Origin: Synchiropus splendidus
Taxonomy: Eukaryota > Chordata > Actinopteri > Syngnathiformes > Callionymidae
Direction of reading: 5' to 3'
Length of the DNA stretch: 64,000 nucleotides
Assembly (NCBI RefSeq): GCF_027744825.2
Contig: NC_071348.1
Location: forward strand, 19,935,563-19,999,562
The translations under genes and the position numbers were made by a program. The notes below the pieces were generated by a model. It was not told the DNA's origin and did no database searches. It was given only the letters and a program-made list of their open reading frames with translations. Positions within the stretch are counted from its first letter, which is position 1; every line of letters begins with the position of its first letter. Positions 1-15,500 of the stretch are shown here, one piece after another.

Positions 1-3000
1 ATTTGATGTGCAACTACTAGAAAGACCCTTTCTGCAATAGTGGGAGATGAAAATTTCATGTTCTGAAGCTTCCCTGCAAAGTTATGGCACAATGTAGAAA
101 ACGCCTTTTCAGCCTGAGATAAGGTTGATTCCGGAACGCAAAACATAAAAATGTTCATAACTTTGGAAAAACACTTCAGACAGCTTACATTTGATGTGCA
201 ACTACGAGAATGACCCTTTCTGCTATAGTGGGAGGTGAACATTTCATGTTCTGAAGCTTCCCCGCAAAGTTATGGCACAATGCGTAAAACGCGTTTGCAG
301 CCTGAGATAAGGTCGATTCCGGAACGCCAAACATAAAAATGTTGATAACTTTGGAAAAACACATCAGACAGCTTAGATTTGATGTGCAACTACTAGAAAG
401 ACCCTTTCTGCTATAGTGGGAGGTGAAAATTTCATGTTCTGAAGCTTCCCTGCAAAGTTATGGCACAATGCTGAACACGCGTTTTCAGCTTGAGATAAGG
501 TGGGTTCCGGGACGCCAAACATAAAAATGTTGATAACTTTGTAACAACACTTCAGACAGCTTAGATTTGATGTGCAACTACTAGAAAGACCCTTTTTGCT
601 ATAGTGGGTGGTGAAAATTTCATGTTCTGAAGCTTCCCTGCAAAGTTATGGGACAATGCAGAAAACGATTTTTCATCCTGAGATAAGGTCGATTCCGGAA
701 GGCCAAACATAAAAATGTTGATAACTTTCGAAAAACACTTCAGACAGCTTAGATTTGATGTGCAACTACTAGAAAGACCCTTTCTGCTATAGTGGGAGGT
801 GAAAATTTCATTTTCTGAAGCTTCCCTGCAAAGTTATGGCACAATGCGTAAAACGCGTTTTCAGCCTGAGAAAAGGTCGATTCCCGAACGCCCAACATAA
901 AAATGTTGATAACTTTCGAAAAACACTTCAGACAGCTTATATTTGATGTGCAACTACTAGAAAGACCCTTTCTGCTATAGTGGGAGGTGAACATTTCATG
1001 TTCTGAAGCTTCCCTGCAAAGTTATGGCACAATGCAGAAAACGCGTTTTCAGCTTGAGATAAGGTGGGTTCCGGAACGCCAAACGTAAAAATGTTGATAA
1101 CTTTGTAACAACACTTCAGACAGCTTAGATTTGATGTGTAACTACTAGAAAGACCCTTTCTGCTATAGTGGGAGGTGAAAATTTCATTTTCTGATGCTTC
1201 CCTGCAAAGTTATGGCACAATGCGTAAAACGCGTTTTCAGCCTGAGATAAGGTCGATTCTGGAACGCCAAACATAAAAATGTTGATAACTTTGCAAAAAC
1301 ACTTCAGACAGCTTAGATTTGATGTGCATCTACTAGAAAGACCCTTTCTGCTATAGTGGGAGGTGAACATTTCATGTTCTGAATCTTCCCTGAGAAGTTA
1401 TGGCACAATGCAGAAAACTCGTTTTCAGCTTGAGATAAGGTGGGTTCCGGAAGGCCAAACATAAAAATGTTGATAACTTTCGAAAAACACTTCAGACAGC
1501 TTATATTTGATGTGCAACTACTAGAAAGACCCTTTCTGCTATAGTGGGAGGTGATCATTTCATGTTCTGAAGCTTCCCTGCAAAGTTATGGCACAATGCA
1601 GAAAACACGTTTTCAGCTTGAGATAAGGTGGGTTCCGGAACGCCAAACGTAAAAATGTTGATAACTTTGTAACAACACTTCAGACAGCTTAGATTTGATG
1701 TGCAACTACAAGAAAGACCCTTTCTGGTATAGTGGGACGTGAAAATTTCATTTTCTGAAGCTTCCCTGCAAAGTTATGGCACAATGCGTAAAACGCGTTT
1801 TCAGCCTGAGATAAGGTCGATTCCGGAACGCCCACCAAAAATATGTTGATAACTTTGGAAAAACACTTCAGACAGCTTAGATTTGATGTGCAACTACTAG
1901 AAAGACCCTTTCTGGTATAGTGGGAGGTGAAAATTTCATGTTCTGAAGCTTCCCTGCAAAGTTATGGCACAATGTAGAAAACGCCTCTTCAGCCTGAGAT
2001 AAGGTTGATTCCGGAACGCAAAACATACAAATGTTCATAACTTTGGAAAAACACTTCAGACAGCTTACATTTGATGTGCAACGACTAGAAAGACCCTTTC
2101 TGCTATAGTGGGAGGTTAAAATTTCATGTTCGGAAGCTTCCATGCAAAGTTATGGCACAATGCAGACAACCCGTTTTCAGCCTGAGATAAGGTCGATTCT
2201 GGAACGCCAAACATAAAAATGTTGATAACATTCGAAAAACACTTCAGACAGCTTAGATTTGATGTGCAACTACTAGAAAGACCCTTTCTGCTATAGTGGG
2301 ACGTGAAAATTTCATGTTCTGAAGCTTCCCTGCAAAGTTATGGCACAATGCAGAAAACCTGTTTTCAGCCTGAGATAAGGTGGGTTCCGGAACGCCAAAC
2401 ATAAAAATGTTGATAACTTTGGAAAAACACTTCAGACAGCTTAGATTTGATGTGCAACTACTGGAAAGACCCTTTCTGCAATAGTGGGAGGTGAAAATTT
2501 CATTTTCTGAAGCTTCCCTGCAAAGTTATGGCACAATGCGTAAAACGAGTTTTCAGCCTGAGATAAGCTCGGTTCCGCAATGCCAAACATAAAAATGTTG
2601 ATAACTTTGGAAAAACACATCAGACAGCTTAGATTTGATGTGCAACTACTAGAAAGACCCTTTCTGCTATAGTGGGAGGTGAACATTTCATGTTCTGAAG
2701 CTTCCCTGAGAAGTTATGTCACAATGCAGAAAACTCGTTTTCAGCTTGAGATAAGGTGGGTTCCGGAACGCCAAACATAAAGATGTTGATAACTTTCGAA
2801 AAACACTTCAGACAGCTTAGATTTGATGTGCAACTACAAGAAAGACCCTTTCTGGTGTAGTGGGACGTGAAAATTTCATTTTCTGAAGCTTCCCTGCAAA
2901 GTTATGGCACAATGCGTAAAACGCGTTTTCAGCCTGAGATAAGGTCGATTCCGGAACGCAAAACATAAAAATGTTCATAACTTTGGAAAAACACTTTAGA

Positions 3001-6000
3001 CAGCTTACATTTGATATGCAACTACGAGAATGACCCTCTCTGCTATAGTGGGAGGTGAACATTTCATGTTCTGAAGCTTCCCCGCAAAGTTATGGCACAA
3101 TGCGTAAAACGCGTTTTCAGCCTGAGATAAGGTCGATTCTGGAACGCCAAATATAAAAATGTTGATAACTTTCGAAAAACACTTCAGACAGCTTATATTT
3201 GATGTGCAACTACTAGAAAGACCCTTTCTTCTATAGGGGGAGGAGAAAATTTCATGTTCTGAAGCTTCCCTGCAAAGTTATGGCACAATGCAGAAAACAC
3301 GTTTTCAGCCTGAGATAAGGTGGGTTCCAGAACGCCAAACATAAAAGCGTTGATAACTTTGGAAAAACACTTCAGACAGCTTAGATTTGATGTGCAACTA
3401 CTAGAAAGACCCTTTCTGCTATAGTGGGAATGAGAAAATGTCATGTTCTGAAGTCTCCCTGCAAAGTTATGGCACAATGCAGAACACGCGTTTTCAGCCT
3501 GAGATAAGGTGGGTTCCAGAAAGCCAAACATAAAAGTGTTGATAACTATGGAAAAACACTTCAGACAGCTTAGATTTGATGTGCAACTACTAGAAAGACC
3601 CTTTCTGCTATAGTGGGAGGAGAAAATGTCATGTTCTGAAGTCTCCCTGCAAAGTTATGGCACAATGCAGAAAATGCGTTTTCAGCCTGAGATAAGGTCG
3701 ATTCCGGAACGCCAAACATAAAAATATTGATAACTTTGGAAAAACACTTCAGACAGCTTAGATTTGATGTGCAACTACTAGAAAGACCCTTTCTGCTATA
3801 GTGGGATGTGAAAATTTCATGTTCTGAAGCTTCCCTGCAAAATTATGGCACAATGCAGAAAACGCGTTTTCAGCTCGAGATAAGGTGGGTTCCGGAACGC
3901 CAATCGTAAAAATGTTGATAAGTTTGGAAAAACACTTCAGACATCTTAAATTTGATGTGCAACTACTAGAAGGACCTTTTCTGCTATAGTGGGAGGTTAA
4001 AGTTTCATGTTCTGAAGCTTCCCTGCAAAGTTATGGCACAATGCAGAAAACGCGTTTTCAGCCTGAGATAAGGTGGGTTCCAGAACGCCAAACATAAAAT
4101 TCTTGATAACTTTGGAAAAAACATTTCAGACAGCTTATATTTGATGTGCAACTACTAGAAAGACCCTTTCTGCTATAATGGGAGGTGAAAATGTCATGTT
4201 CTGAAGCTTCCCTGCAAAGTTATGGCACAATGCAGACAACGCGTTTTCAGCCTGAGATAAGGTCGATTCTGGAACGCCAAATATAAAAATGTTGATAACT
4301 TTCGAAAAACACTTCAGACAGCTTATATTTGATGTGCAACTACTAGAAAGACCCTTTCTGCTATAGGGGGAGGAGAAAATTTCATGTTCTGAAGCTTCCC
4401 TGCAAAGTTTTGGCACAATGCAGAAAACACGTTTTCAGCCTGAGATAAGGTGGGTTCCAGAACGCCAAACATAAAAGCGTTGATAACTTTGGAAAAACAC
4501 TTCAGACAGCTTAGATTTGATGTGCAACTACTAGAAAGACCCTTTCTGCTATAGTGGGAATGAGAAAATGTCATGTTCTGAAGTCTCCCTGCAAAGTTAT
4601 GGCACAATGCAGAAAACGCGTTTTCAGCCTGAGATAAGGTCGATTCCGGAACGCCAAACATAAAAATATTGATAACTTTGGAAAAACACATCAGACAGCT
4701 TAGATTTGATGTGCAACTACTAGAAAGACCCTTTCTGGTATAGTGGGACGTGAAAATTTCATGTTCTGAAGCTTCCCTGCAAAATTATGGCACAATGCAG
4801 AAAACGCGTTTTCAGTTCGAGATAAGGTGGGTTCCGGAACGCCAAACGTAAAAATGTTGATAAGTTTGGAAAAACACTTCAGAGATCTTAGATTGGATGT
4901 GCAACTACTAGAAGGACCTTTTCTGCTATAGTGGGAGTTAAAATTTCATGTTCTGAAGCTTCCCTGCAAAGTTATGGCACAATGCAGAAAACGCGTTTTC
5001 AGCCTGAGATAAGGTGGGTTCCAGAACGCCAAACATAAAATTCTTGATAACTTTGGAAAAAACATTTCAGACAGCTTAGATTTGATGTGCAAATACTAGA
5101 AAGACCCTTTCTGCTATAGTGGGAGGTGAAAATTTCATGTCCTGAAGCTTCCCTCCAAAGTTATGGCACAATGCGTAAAACGCGTTTTCAGCCTGAGATG
5201 AGGTCGATTCCCCAACGCCCAACATAAAAATGTTGATAACTTTAGAAAAACACTTCAGACAGCTTATATTTGATGTGCAATTACTAGAAAGACCCTTTCT
5301 GCTATAGTGGGAGGTGAACATTTCATGTTCTGAAGCTTCCCTGCAAAGTTATGGCACAATGCAGAAAACGCGTTTTCAGCTTGAGATAAGGTGGGTTCCG
5401 GAACGCCAAACGTAAAAATGTTGATAACTTTGTAAAAACACTTCAGACAGCTTAGATTTGATGTGCAACTACTAGAAAGACCCTTTTTGCTATAGTGGGA
5501 GGTGAAAATTTCATGTTCTGAAGCTTCCCTGCAAAGTTATGGGACAATGCAGAAAACGATTTTTCATCCTGAGATAAGGTCGATTCCGGAAGGCCAAACA
5601 TAAAAATGTTGATAACTTTCGAAAAACACTTCAGACAGCTTAGATTTGATGTGCAACTACTAGAAAGACCCTTTCTGCTATAGTGGGAGATGAAAATTTC
5701 ATTTTCTGAAGCTTCACTGCAAAGTTATGGCACAATGCGTAAAACGCGTTTTCAGCCTGAGATAAGGTCGATTCCCGAACGCCCAACATAAAAATGTTGA
5801 TAACTTTCGAAAAACACTTCAGACAGCTTATATTTGATGTGCAACTACTAGAAAGACCCTTTCTGCTATAGTGGGAGGTGAACATTTCATGTTCTGAAGC
5901 TTCCCTGCAAAGTTATGGCACAATGCAGAAAACGCGTTTTCAGCTTGAGATAAGGTGGGTTCCGGAACGCCAAACGTAAAAATGTTGATAACTTTGTAAC

Positions 6001-9000
6001 AACACTTCAGACAGCTTAGATTTGATGTGTAACTACTAGAAAGACCCTTTCTGCTATAGTGGGAGGTGAAAATTTCATTTTCTGATGCTTCCCTGCAAAG
6101 TTATGGCACAATGCGTAAAACGCGTTTTCAGACTGAGATAAGGTCGATTCTGGAACGCCAAACATAAAAATGTTGATAACTTTGCAAAAACACTTCAGAC
6201 AGCTTAGATTTGATGTGCATCTACTAGAAAGACCCTTTCTGCTATAGTGGGAGGTGAACATTTCATGTTCTGAATCTTCCCTGAGAAGTTATGGCACAAT
6301 GCAGAAAACTCGTTTTCAGCTTGAGATAAGGTGGGTTCCGGAACGCCAAACATAAAGATGTTGATAACTTTCGAAAAACACTTCAGACAGCTTAGATTTG
6401 ATGTGCAACTACAAGAAACACCCTTTCTGGTATAGTGGGACGTGAAAATTTCATTTTCTGAAGCTTCCCTGCAAAGTTATGGCACAATGCGTAAAACGCG
6501 TTTTCAGCCTGAGATAAGGTCGATTCCGGAACGCCCAACAAAAATATGTTGATAACTTTGGAAAAACACTTCAGACAGCTTAGATTTGATGTGCAACTAC
6601 TAGAAAGACCCTTTCTGGTATAGTGGGAGATGAAAATTTCATGTTCTGAAGCTTCCCTGCAAAGTTATGGCACAATGTAGAAAACGCCTTTTCAGCCTGA
6701 GATAAGGTTGATTCCGGAACGCAAAACATAAAAATGTTCATAACTTTGGAAAAACACTTCAGACAGCTTACATTTGATGTGCAACTACGAGAATGACCCT
6801 TTCTGCTATAGTGGGAGGTGAACATTTCATGTTCTGAAGCTTCCCCGCAAAGTTATGGCACAATGCGTAAAACGCGTTTGCAGCCTGAGATAAGGTCGAT
6901 TCCGGAACGCCAAACATAAAAATGTTGATAACTTTGGAAAAACACATCAGACAGCTTAGATTTGATGTGCAACTACTAGAAAGACCCTTTCTGCTATAGT
7001 GGGAGGTGAAAATTTCATGTTCTGAAGCTTCCCTGCAAAGTTATGGCACAATGCTGAACACGCGTTTTCAGCTTGAGATAAGGTGGGTTCCGGGACGCCA
7101 AACATAAAAATGTTGATAACTTTGTAACAACACTTCAGACAGCTTAGATTTGATGTGCAACTACTAGAAAGACCCTTTTTGCTATAGTGGGTGGTGAAAA
7201 TTTCATGTTCTGAAGCTTCCCTGCAAAGTTATGGGACAATGCAGAAAACGATTTTTCATCCTGAGATAAGGTCGATTCCGGAAGGCCAAACATAAAAATG
7301 TTGATAACTTTCGAAAAACACTTCAGACAGCTTAGATTTGATGTGCAACTACTAGAAAGACCCTTTCTGCTATAGTGGGAGGTGAAAATTTCATTTTCTG
7401 AAGCTTCCCTGCAAAGTTATGGCACAATGCGTAAAACGCGTTTTCAGCCTGAGAAAAGGTCGATTCCCGAACGCCCAACATAAAAATGTTGATAACTTTC
7501 GAAAAACACTTCAGACAGCTTATATTTGATGTGCAACTACTAGAAAGACCCTTTCTGCTATAGTGGGAGGTGAACATTTCATGTTCTGAAGCTTCCCTGC
7601 AAAGTTATGGCACAATGCAGAAAACGCGTTTTCAGCTTGAGATAAGGTGGGTTCCGGAACGCCAAACGTAAAAATGTTGATAACTTTGTAACAACACTTC
7701 AGACAGCTTAGATTTGATGTGTAACTACTAGAAAGACCCTTTCTGCTATAGTGGGAGGTGAAAATTTCATTTTCTGATGCTTCCCTGCAAAGTTATGGCA
7801 CAATGCGTAAAACGCGTTTTCAGCCTGAGATAAGGTCGATTCTGGAACGCCAAACATAAAAATGTTGATAACTTTGCAAAAACACTTCAGACAGCTTAGA
7901 TTTGATGTGCATCTACTAGAAAGACCCTTTCTGCTATAGTGGGAGGTGAACATTTCATGTTCTGAATCTTCCCTGAGAAGTTATGGCACAATGCAGAAAA
8001 CTCGTTTTCAGCTTGAGATAAGGTGGGTTCCGGAAGGCCAAACATAAAAATGTTGATAACTTTCGAAAAACACTTCAGACAGCTTATATTTGATGTGCAA
8101 CTACTAGAAAGACCCTTTCTGCTATAGTGGGAGGTGATCATTTCATGTTCTGAAGCTTCCCTGCAAAGTTATGGCACAATGCAGAAAACACGTTTTCAGC
8201 TTGAGATAAGGTGGGTTCCGGAACGCCAAACGTAAAAATGTTGATAACTTTGTAACAACACTTCAGACAGCTTAGATTTGATGTGCAACTACAAGAAAGA
8301 CCCTTTCTGGTATAGTGGGACGTGAAAATTTCATTTTCTGAAGCTTCCCTGCAAAGTTATGGCACAATGCGTAAAACGCGTTTTCAGCCTGAGATAAGGT
8401 CGATTCCGGAACGCCCACCAAAAATATGTTGATAACTTTGGAAAAACACTTCAGACAGCTTAGATTTGATGTGCAACTACTAGAAAGACCCTTTCTGCTA
8501 TAGTGGGAGGTTAAAATTTCATGTTCGGAAGCTTCCATGCAAAGTTATGGCACAATGCAGACAACCCGTTTTCAGCCTGAGATAAGGTCGATTCTGGAAC
8601 GCCAAACATAAAAATGTTGATAACATTCGAAAAACACTTCAGACAGCTTAGATTTGATGTGCAACTACTAGAAAGACCCTTTCTGCTATAGTGGGACGTG
8701 AAAATTTCATGTTCTGAAGCTTCCCTGCAAAGTTATGGCACAATGCAGAAAACCTGTTTTCAGCCTGAGATAAGGTGGGTTCCGGAACGCCAAACATAAA
8801 AATGTTGATAACTTTGGAAAAACACTTCAGACAGCTTAGATTTGATGTGCAACTACTGGAAAGACCCTTTCTGCTATAGTGGGAGGTGAAAATTTCATTT
8901 TCTGAAGCTTCCTTGCAAAGTTATGGCACAATGCGTAAAACGAGTTTTCAGCCTGAGATAAGCTCGGTTCCGCAATGCCAAACATAAAAATGTTGATAAC

Positions 9001-9515
9001 TTTGGAAAAACAGATCAGACAGCTTAGATTTGATGTGTAACTACTAGAAAGACCCTTTCTGCTATAGTGGGAGGTGAACATTTCATGTTCTGAAGCTTCC
9101 CTGAGAAGTTATGTCACAATGCAGAAAACTCGTTTTCAGCTTGAGATAAGGTGGGTTCCGGAACGCCAAACATAAAGATGTTGATAACTTTCGAAAAACA
9201 CTTCAGACAGCTTAGATTTGATGTGCAACTACAAGAAAGACCCTTTCTGGTATAGTGGGACGTGAAAATTTCATTTTCTGAAGCTTCCCTGCAAAGTTAT
9301 GGCACAATGCGTAAAGCGCGTTTTCAGCCTGAGATAAGGTCGATTCCGGAATGCAAAACATAAAAATGTTCATAACTTTGGAAAAACACTTTAGACAGCT
9401 TACATTTGATATGCAACTACGAGAATGACCCTCTCTGCTATAGTGGGAGGTGAACATTTCATGTTCTGAAGCTTCCCCGCAAAGTTATGGCACAATGCGT
9501 AAAACGCATTTTCAG
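1..9515. repeat. Higher-order repeat, offset 6,583 bp (35 monomers)
   Basis: Positions 1 to about 3,120 recur from 6,584 to about 9,515 with near identity, including private variants such as ACGAGAATGACC and CCCACCAAAAATATG. The second copy lacks one monomer (about 1,885-2,072 of the first), so the offset falls from 6,583 to 6,395 after that point. A partly overlapping copy at offset 4,891 (26 monomers) links about 560-1,500 with 5,451-6,390. About 3,190-3,640 recurs near 4,320-4,770 at offset about 1,130 (6 monomers). Confidence 0.85.
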
Positions 9516-9989
9516 CCTGAGATAAGGTCGATTCCGGAATGCCAAACATAAAAATGTTGATAACTTTCGAAAATACTTCAGACAGCTTAGATTTGATGTG
9601 CAACTACTAGAAAAACCCTTTCTGCTATAGTGGGAGGTTAAAATTTCATGTTCGGAAGCTTCCATGCAAAGTTATGGCACGATGCAGACAACCCGTTTTC
9701 AGCCTGAGATATGGTCGATTCTGGAACGCCAAACATAAAAATGTTGATAACTTTGGAAAAACACTTCAGACAGCTTAGATTTGATATGCAACTACTAGAA
9801 AGACCCTTTCTGCTATAGTGGGAGGTGAACATTTCATGTTCTGAAGCTTCCCTGCAAAGTTATTGCACAATGCGTAAAACGCGTTTTCAGCCTAAGATAA
9901 GGTCGATTCCGGAACGCCAAACATAAAAATTTTCATAACTTTGGAAAAACACTTCAGACAGCTTACATTTGTTGTGCAACAACTAGAAA

Positions 9990-12520
9990 GACCCTTTCTG
10001 CTATAGTGGGATGTGAACATTTCATGTTCTGAAGCTTCCCTGCAAAGTTATGTCACAATGCAGAAAACCTGTTTTCAGCCTGAGATGAGGTGGGTTCTGG
10101 AACGCCAAACATAAAAATGTTGATAACCTTGGAAAAACACTTCAGACAGCTTAGATTTGATATGCAACTACTAGAAAGACCCTTTCTGCTATAGTGGGAG
10201 GTGAACATTTCATGTTCTGAAGCTTCCCTGCAAAGTTATTGCACAATGCGTAAAACGCGTTTTCAGCCTAAGATAAGGCCTATTCCGGAACGCCAAACAT
10301 AAAATGTTGATAACTTTGGAAAAACATATCAGACAGCTTAGATTTGATGTGCAACTACTAGAAAGACCCTTTCTGGTATAGTGGGACTAGAACATTCCTT
10401 GTTCTGAAGCTTCCCTGCAAAGTTATGGCACAATGCAGAAAACGCGTTTTCAGCCTGAGATAAGGTTGATTCCGGAACGCCAAACATAAAAATGTTGATA
10501 ACTTTGGAAAAACATTTCAGACAGCTTAGATTTGATGTGCAACTACTAGAAAGACCCTTTCTGCAATAGTGGGACTAGAACATTTCTTGTTCTGAAGCTT
10601 CCCTAAGAAGTTATGGCACAATACAGAAAACGCGTTTTCAGCCTGAGATAAGGTGGGTTCCGGAACGCCAAGCATAAAAATGTTGATAACTTTGGTTCAA
10701 CACTTCAGACAACTTAGATTTGATGTGCAACTGCTAGAAAGACCCTTTCTGCTATAGTGGGAGGTGAAAATTTCATGTTCTGAAGGTTCCCTGCAAAGTT
10801 ATTGCACAATGCGTGAAAAGCGTTTTCAACCTAAGATAAGGTCAATTCCGGAACGCCAAACATAAAATGTTGATAACTTTGGAAAAACATATCAGACAGC
10901 TTAGATTTGATGTGCAACTACTAGAAAGACCCTTTCTGGTATAGTGGGAGGTGAAAATGTCATGTTCTGAAGGTTCCCTGCAAAGTTATGGCACAATGCA
11001 GAAAACGCCTTTTCAGCCTGAGATAAGGTTGATTCCGGAACGCCAAACATAAAAATTTTCATAACTTTGGAAAAACACTTCAGACAGCTTACATTTGTTG
11101 TGCAACTACTAGAAAGACCCTTTCTGCTATAGTGGGATGTGAACATTTCATGTTCTGAAGCTTCCCTGCAAAGTTATGTCACAATGCAGAAAACCTGTTT
11201 TCAGCCTGAGATGAGGTGGGTTCTGGAACGCCAAACATAAAAATGTTGATAACCTTGGAAAAACACTTCAGACAGCTTAGATTTGATATGCAACTACTAG
11301 AAAGACCCTTTCTGGTATAGTGGGAGGTGAAAATTTCATGTTCTGAAGGTTCCCTGCAAAGTTATGGCACAATGCAGAAAACACGTTTTCAGCCTAAGAT
11401 ATGGTCGATTCCGGAACGCCAAACATAAAAATGTTGATAACTTTGGAAAAACACATCAGACAGCTTAGATTTGATTTGCAACTACTAGAAAGACCCTTTC
11501 TGGTATAGTGGGAGGTGAAAATTTCATGTTCTGAAGCTTCCCTGCAAAGTTATGGCACAATGCAGAAAACGCCTTTTCAGCCTGAGATAAGGTTGATTCC
11601 GGAACGCCAAACATAAAAATGTTCATAACTTTGGAAAAACTCTTCAGACAGCTTAGATTTGATGTGCAACTACGAGAAAGACCCTTTCGGCTAATGTGGG
11701 AGGTGAAAATTTCATGTCCTGAAGCTTCCCTGCAAAGTTATGGCACAATGCAGAAAACGCCTGTTCAGCCTGAGATAAGGTGGGTTCCGGAACGCCAAAC
11801 GTAAAAATGTTGATAACTTTGGATAAACATTTCAGACAGCTTAGATTTGATGTGCAACTACTAGAAAGACCCTTTCTGCAATAGTGGGACTAGAACATTT
11901 CTTGTTCTGAAGCTTCCCTGAGAAGTTATGGCACAATACAGAAAACGCGTTTTCAGCCTGAGATAAGGTGGGTTCCGGAACGCCAAGCACAAAAATGTTG
12001 ATAACTTTGGTTCAACACTTCAGACAGCTTAGATTTGATGTGCAACTACTAGAAAGACCCTTTCTGCTATAGTGGGAGGTGAAAATTTCATGTTCTGAAG
12101 GTTCCCTGCAAAGTTATGGCACAATGCAGAAAACGCGTTTTCAGCCTGAGATATGGTTGATTCCGGAACGCCAAAAATAAAAATGTTGATAACTTTGGAA
12201 AAACACTTCAGACAGCTTAGATTTGATGTGCAACTACTAGAAAGACCCTTTCTGCTATAGTGGGAGGTGAACATTTCATGTTCTGAAGCTTCCCTGCAAA
12301 GTTATGTCACAATGCAGAAAACCTGTTTTCAGCCTGAGATAAGGTGGGTTCTGGAACGCCAAACATAAAAATGTTGATAACCTTGGAAAAACACTTCAGA
12401 CAGCTTAGATTTGATATGCAACTACTAGAAAGACCCTTTCTGCTATAGTGGGAGGTGAACATTTCATGTTCTGAAGCTTCCCTGCAAAGTTATTGCACAA
12501 TGCGTAAAACACGTTTTCAG
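9990..12520. repeat. Higher-order repeat, three copies of about 1,127 bp
   Basis: A monomer group marked by GTCACAATGCAGAAAACCTG occurs at 10,052, 11,178 and 12,306. The spacings are 1,126 and 1,128 bp, that is six monomers. Neighbouring monomers share further private variants, such as GGACTAGAACATTTCTTG at about 10,571 and 11,887. Confidence 0.7.
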
Positions 12521-15500
12521 CCTAAGATAAGGTCTATTCCGGAACGCCAAACATAAAATGTTGATAACTTTGGAAAAACACATCAGACAGCTTAGATTTG
12601 ATGTGCAACTACTAGAAAGACCCTTTCTGGTATAGTGGGAGGTGAAAATTTCATGTTCTGAAGCTTCCCTCCAAAGTTATGGCACAATGCAGAAAACGCG
12701 TTTTGGGCCTGAGATAAGGTCGATTCAGGAACACCAAACATAAAAATGTTGAAAACTTTCGAAAAACACTTCAGACAGCTTAGATTTGTTGTGCAACTAC
12801 GAGAAAGACCCTTTCTGCTATAGTGGGAGGTGAACATTTCATGTTCTGAAGCTTCCCTGCAAAGTTATTGCACAATGCGTAAAACGCGTTTTCAGCCTAA
12901 GATAAGGTCTATTCCGGAACGCCAAACATAAAATGTTGATAACTTTGGAAAAACACATCAGACAGCTTAGATTTGATGTGCAACTACTAGAAAGACCCTT
13001 TCTGGTATAGTGGGAAGTGAACATTTCATGTTCTGAAGCTTCCCTCCAAAGTTAGGGCACAATGCAGAAAACGCGTTTTGGGCCTGAGATAAGGTCGATT
13101 CAGGAACACCAAACATAAAAATGTTGAAAACTTTCGAAAAACACTTCAGACAGCTTAGATTTGTTGTGCAACTACGAGAAAGACCGTTTCTGCTATAGTG
13201 GGAAGTGAAAATATCATGTTCTAAAGCTTCCCTGCAAAGTTATGGCACAATGCAGAAAACGCATTTTGAGACTGAGATAAGGTCGATTCCGGAACGCCAT
13301 ACATAAAAGTGTTGATAACTTTGGAAAAACACTTCAGAAAGCTTAGATTTGATGTGCAACTACTAGAAAGACCCTTTCTGCCATATTGGGAAGAGAAAAT
13401 TTCATGTTCTGAAGCTTCCCTGCAAAGTTATGGCACAATGCCGAAAATACGTTTTCAGCCTGAGATAAGGTGGTTTCCGGAACGCCAAACATAAAAATGT
13501 TGATAACTTTGGAAAAACACTTCAGACAGCTTAGATTTGATGCCCAACTACTACAAAGACCCTTTGTGCTATAGTGGGAGGTTAAAATTTAATGTTCAGA
13601 AGCTTCCCTGCAAAGTTATGGCACAATGCAGAAAACGCATTTTGAGACTGAGATAAGGTCTATTCCGGAACGCCATACATAAAAGTGTTGATAACTTTGG
13701 AAAAACACTTCAGACAGCTTAGATTTGATGTGCAACTACTAGAAAGACCATTTCTGCTATAGTGGGAGGTTAAAATTTCATGTTCTGAAGCTTCCATGCA
13801 AAGTTATGGCACAATGCAGAAAACGCGTTTTCAGCCTGAGATAAGGTGGGTTCCGGAACGTCAATCATAAAAATGTTGATAACTTTGGAAAAACACTTCA
13901 GACAGCTTATATTTGATTTGCAACTACTAGAAAGACAATTTCTGCTATACTGGTAGGTGAAACTTTCATGTTCTGAAGCTTCCCTGCAAAGTTATGGCAC
14001 AATGCAGAAAACGCGTTTTCAGCCTGAGATAAGGTGGGTTCCGGAACGCCAAACATAAAAATGTTGATAACTTTGGAAAACCACTTCAGACAGCTTAGAT
14101 TTGATGTGCAACTACTAGAAAGACCCTTTCTGCTATAGTGGGATGTGAAAATTTCATGTTCGGAAGCTTCCCTCCAAAGTGATGGCACAATGCAGAAAAC
14201 ACGTTTCCAGCCTGAGATAAGGTGGGTTCCAGAACGCTAAACATAAAAATTTTGATAACTTTGGAAAAAAATTTCAGACAACTTATATTTGATGTGCAAC
14301 TGCTAGAAAGACAATTTCTGCTATAGTGGTAGGTTAAAATTTAATGTTCAGAAGCTTCCCTGCAAAGTTATGGCACAATGCAGAAAACGCATTTTGAGAC
14401 TCACATAAGGTCGATTCCGGAACGCCATACATAAAAGTGTTGATAACTTTGGAAAAACACTTCAGGCAGCTTAGATTTGATGTGCAACTACTAGAAAGAC
14501 CATTTCTGCTGTAGTGGGAGTTGAAATTTTCATGTTCGGAAGCTTCCCTCCAAAGTGATGGCAGAACGCAGAAAACACGTTTCCAGCCTGAGATAAGGTG
14601 GGTTCCAAAACGCTAAACATAAAAATGTTGATAACTTTGGAAAAAAACTTCAGACAACTTATATTTGATGTGCAACTGCTAGAAAGACAATCAATTTCTG
14701 CTATAGTGGTAGGTGAAACTTTCATGTTCTGAAGCTTCCCTGCAAAGTTATGGGACAATGCAGAAAACGATTTTTCATCCTGAGATAAGGTCGATTCCGG
14801 AACGCCAAACAGAAAAATGTTGATAACTTTTGAAAAACACTTCAGACAGCTTAGATTTGATGTGCAACTACTAGAAAGACCCTTTCTGCTATAGTGGGAG
14901 GTGAAAATTTCATTTTCTGAAGCTTCCCTGCAAAGTTATGGCACAATGCAGAAAACGCGTTTTCAGCATGAGATAAGGTGGGTTCCAGAACGCTAAACAT
15001 AAAAATGTTGATGACTTTGGAAAAACACTTCAGACAGCTTATATTTGATGTGCAACTACTAGAAAGACCCTGTCTGTTATAGTGGGAGTTGAAAATTTCA
15101 TGTTCTGAAGCTTCCCTGCAAAGTTAATGCACAATGCCGAAAACGCGTTTTCATCCTGAGATAAGGTGGGTTCCGGAACGCCAAACATAAAAATGTTGAT
15201 AGCTTTGGAAAAACACTTCAGACAGCTTAGATTTGATGTGCAACTACTAGAAAGACCCTTTCTGCCATATTGGGACGTGAAAATTTCATGTTCTGAAGCT
15301 TCACTGCAAAGTTATGGCACAATGCCGAAAACGCGTTTTCAGCCTGAGATAAGGTGGTTTCCGGAACGTCAAACATAAAAATGTTGATAATTTTGGAAAA
15401 ACACTTCAGACAGCTTAGATTTGATGTGCAACTACTACAAAGACCCTTTGTGCTATAGTGGTAGGTTAAAATTTAATGTTCAGAAGCTTCCCTGCAAAGT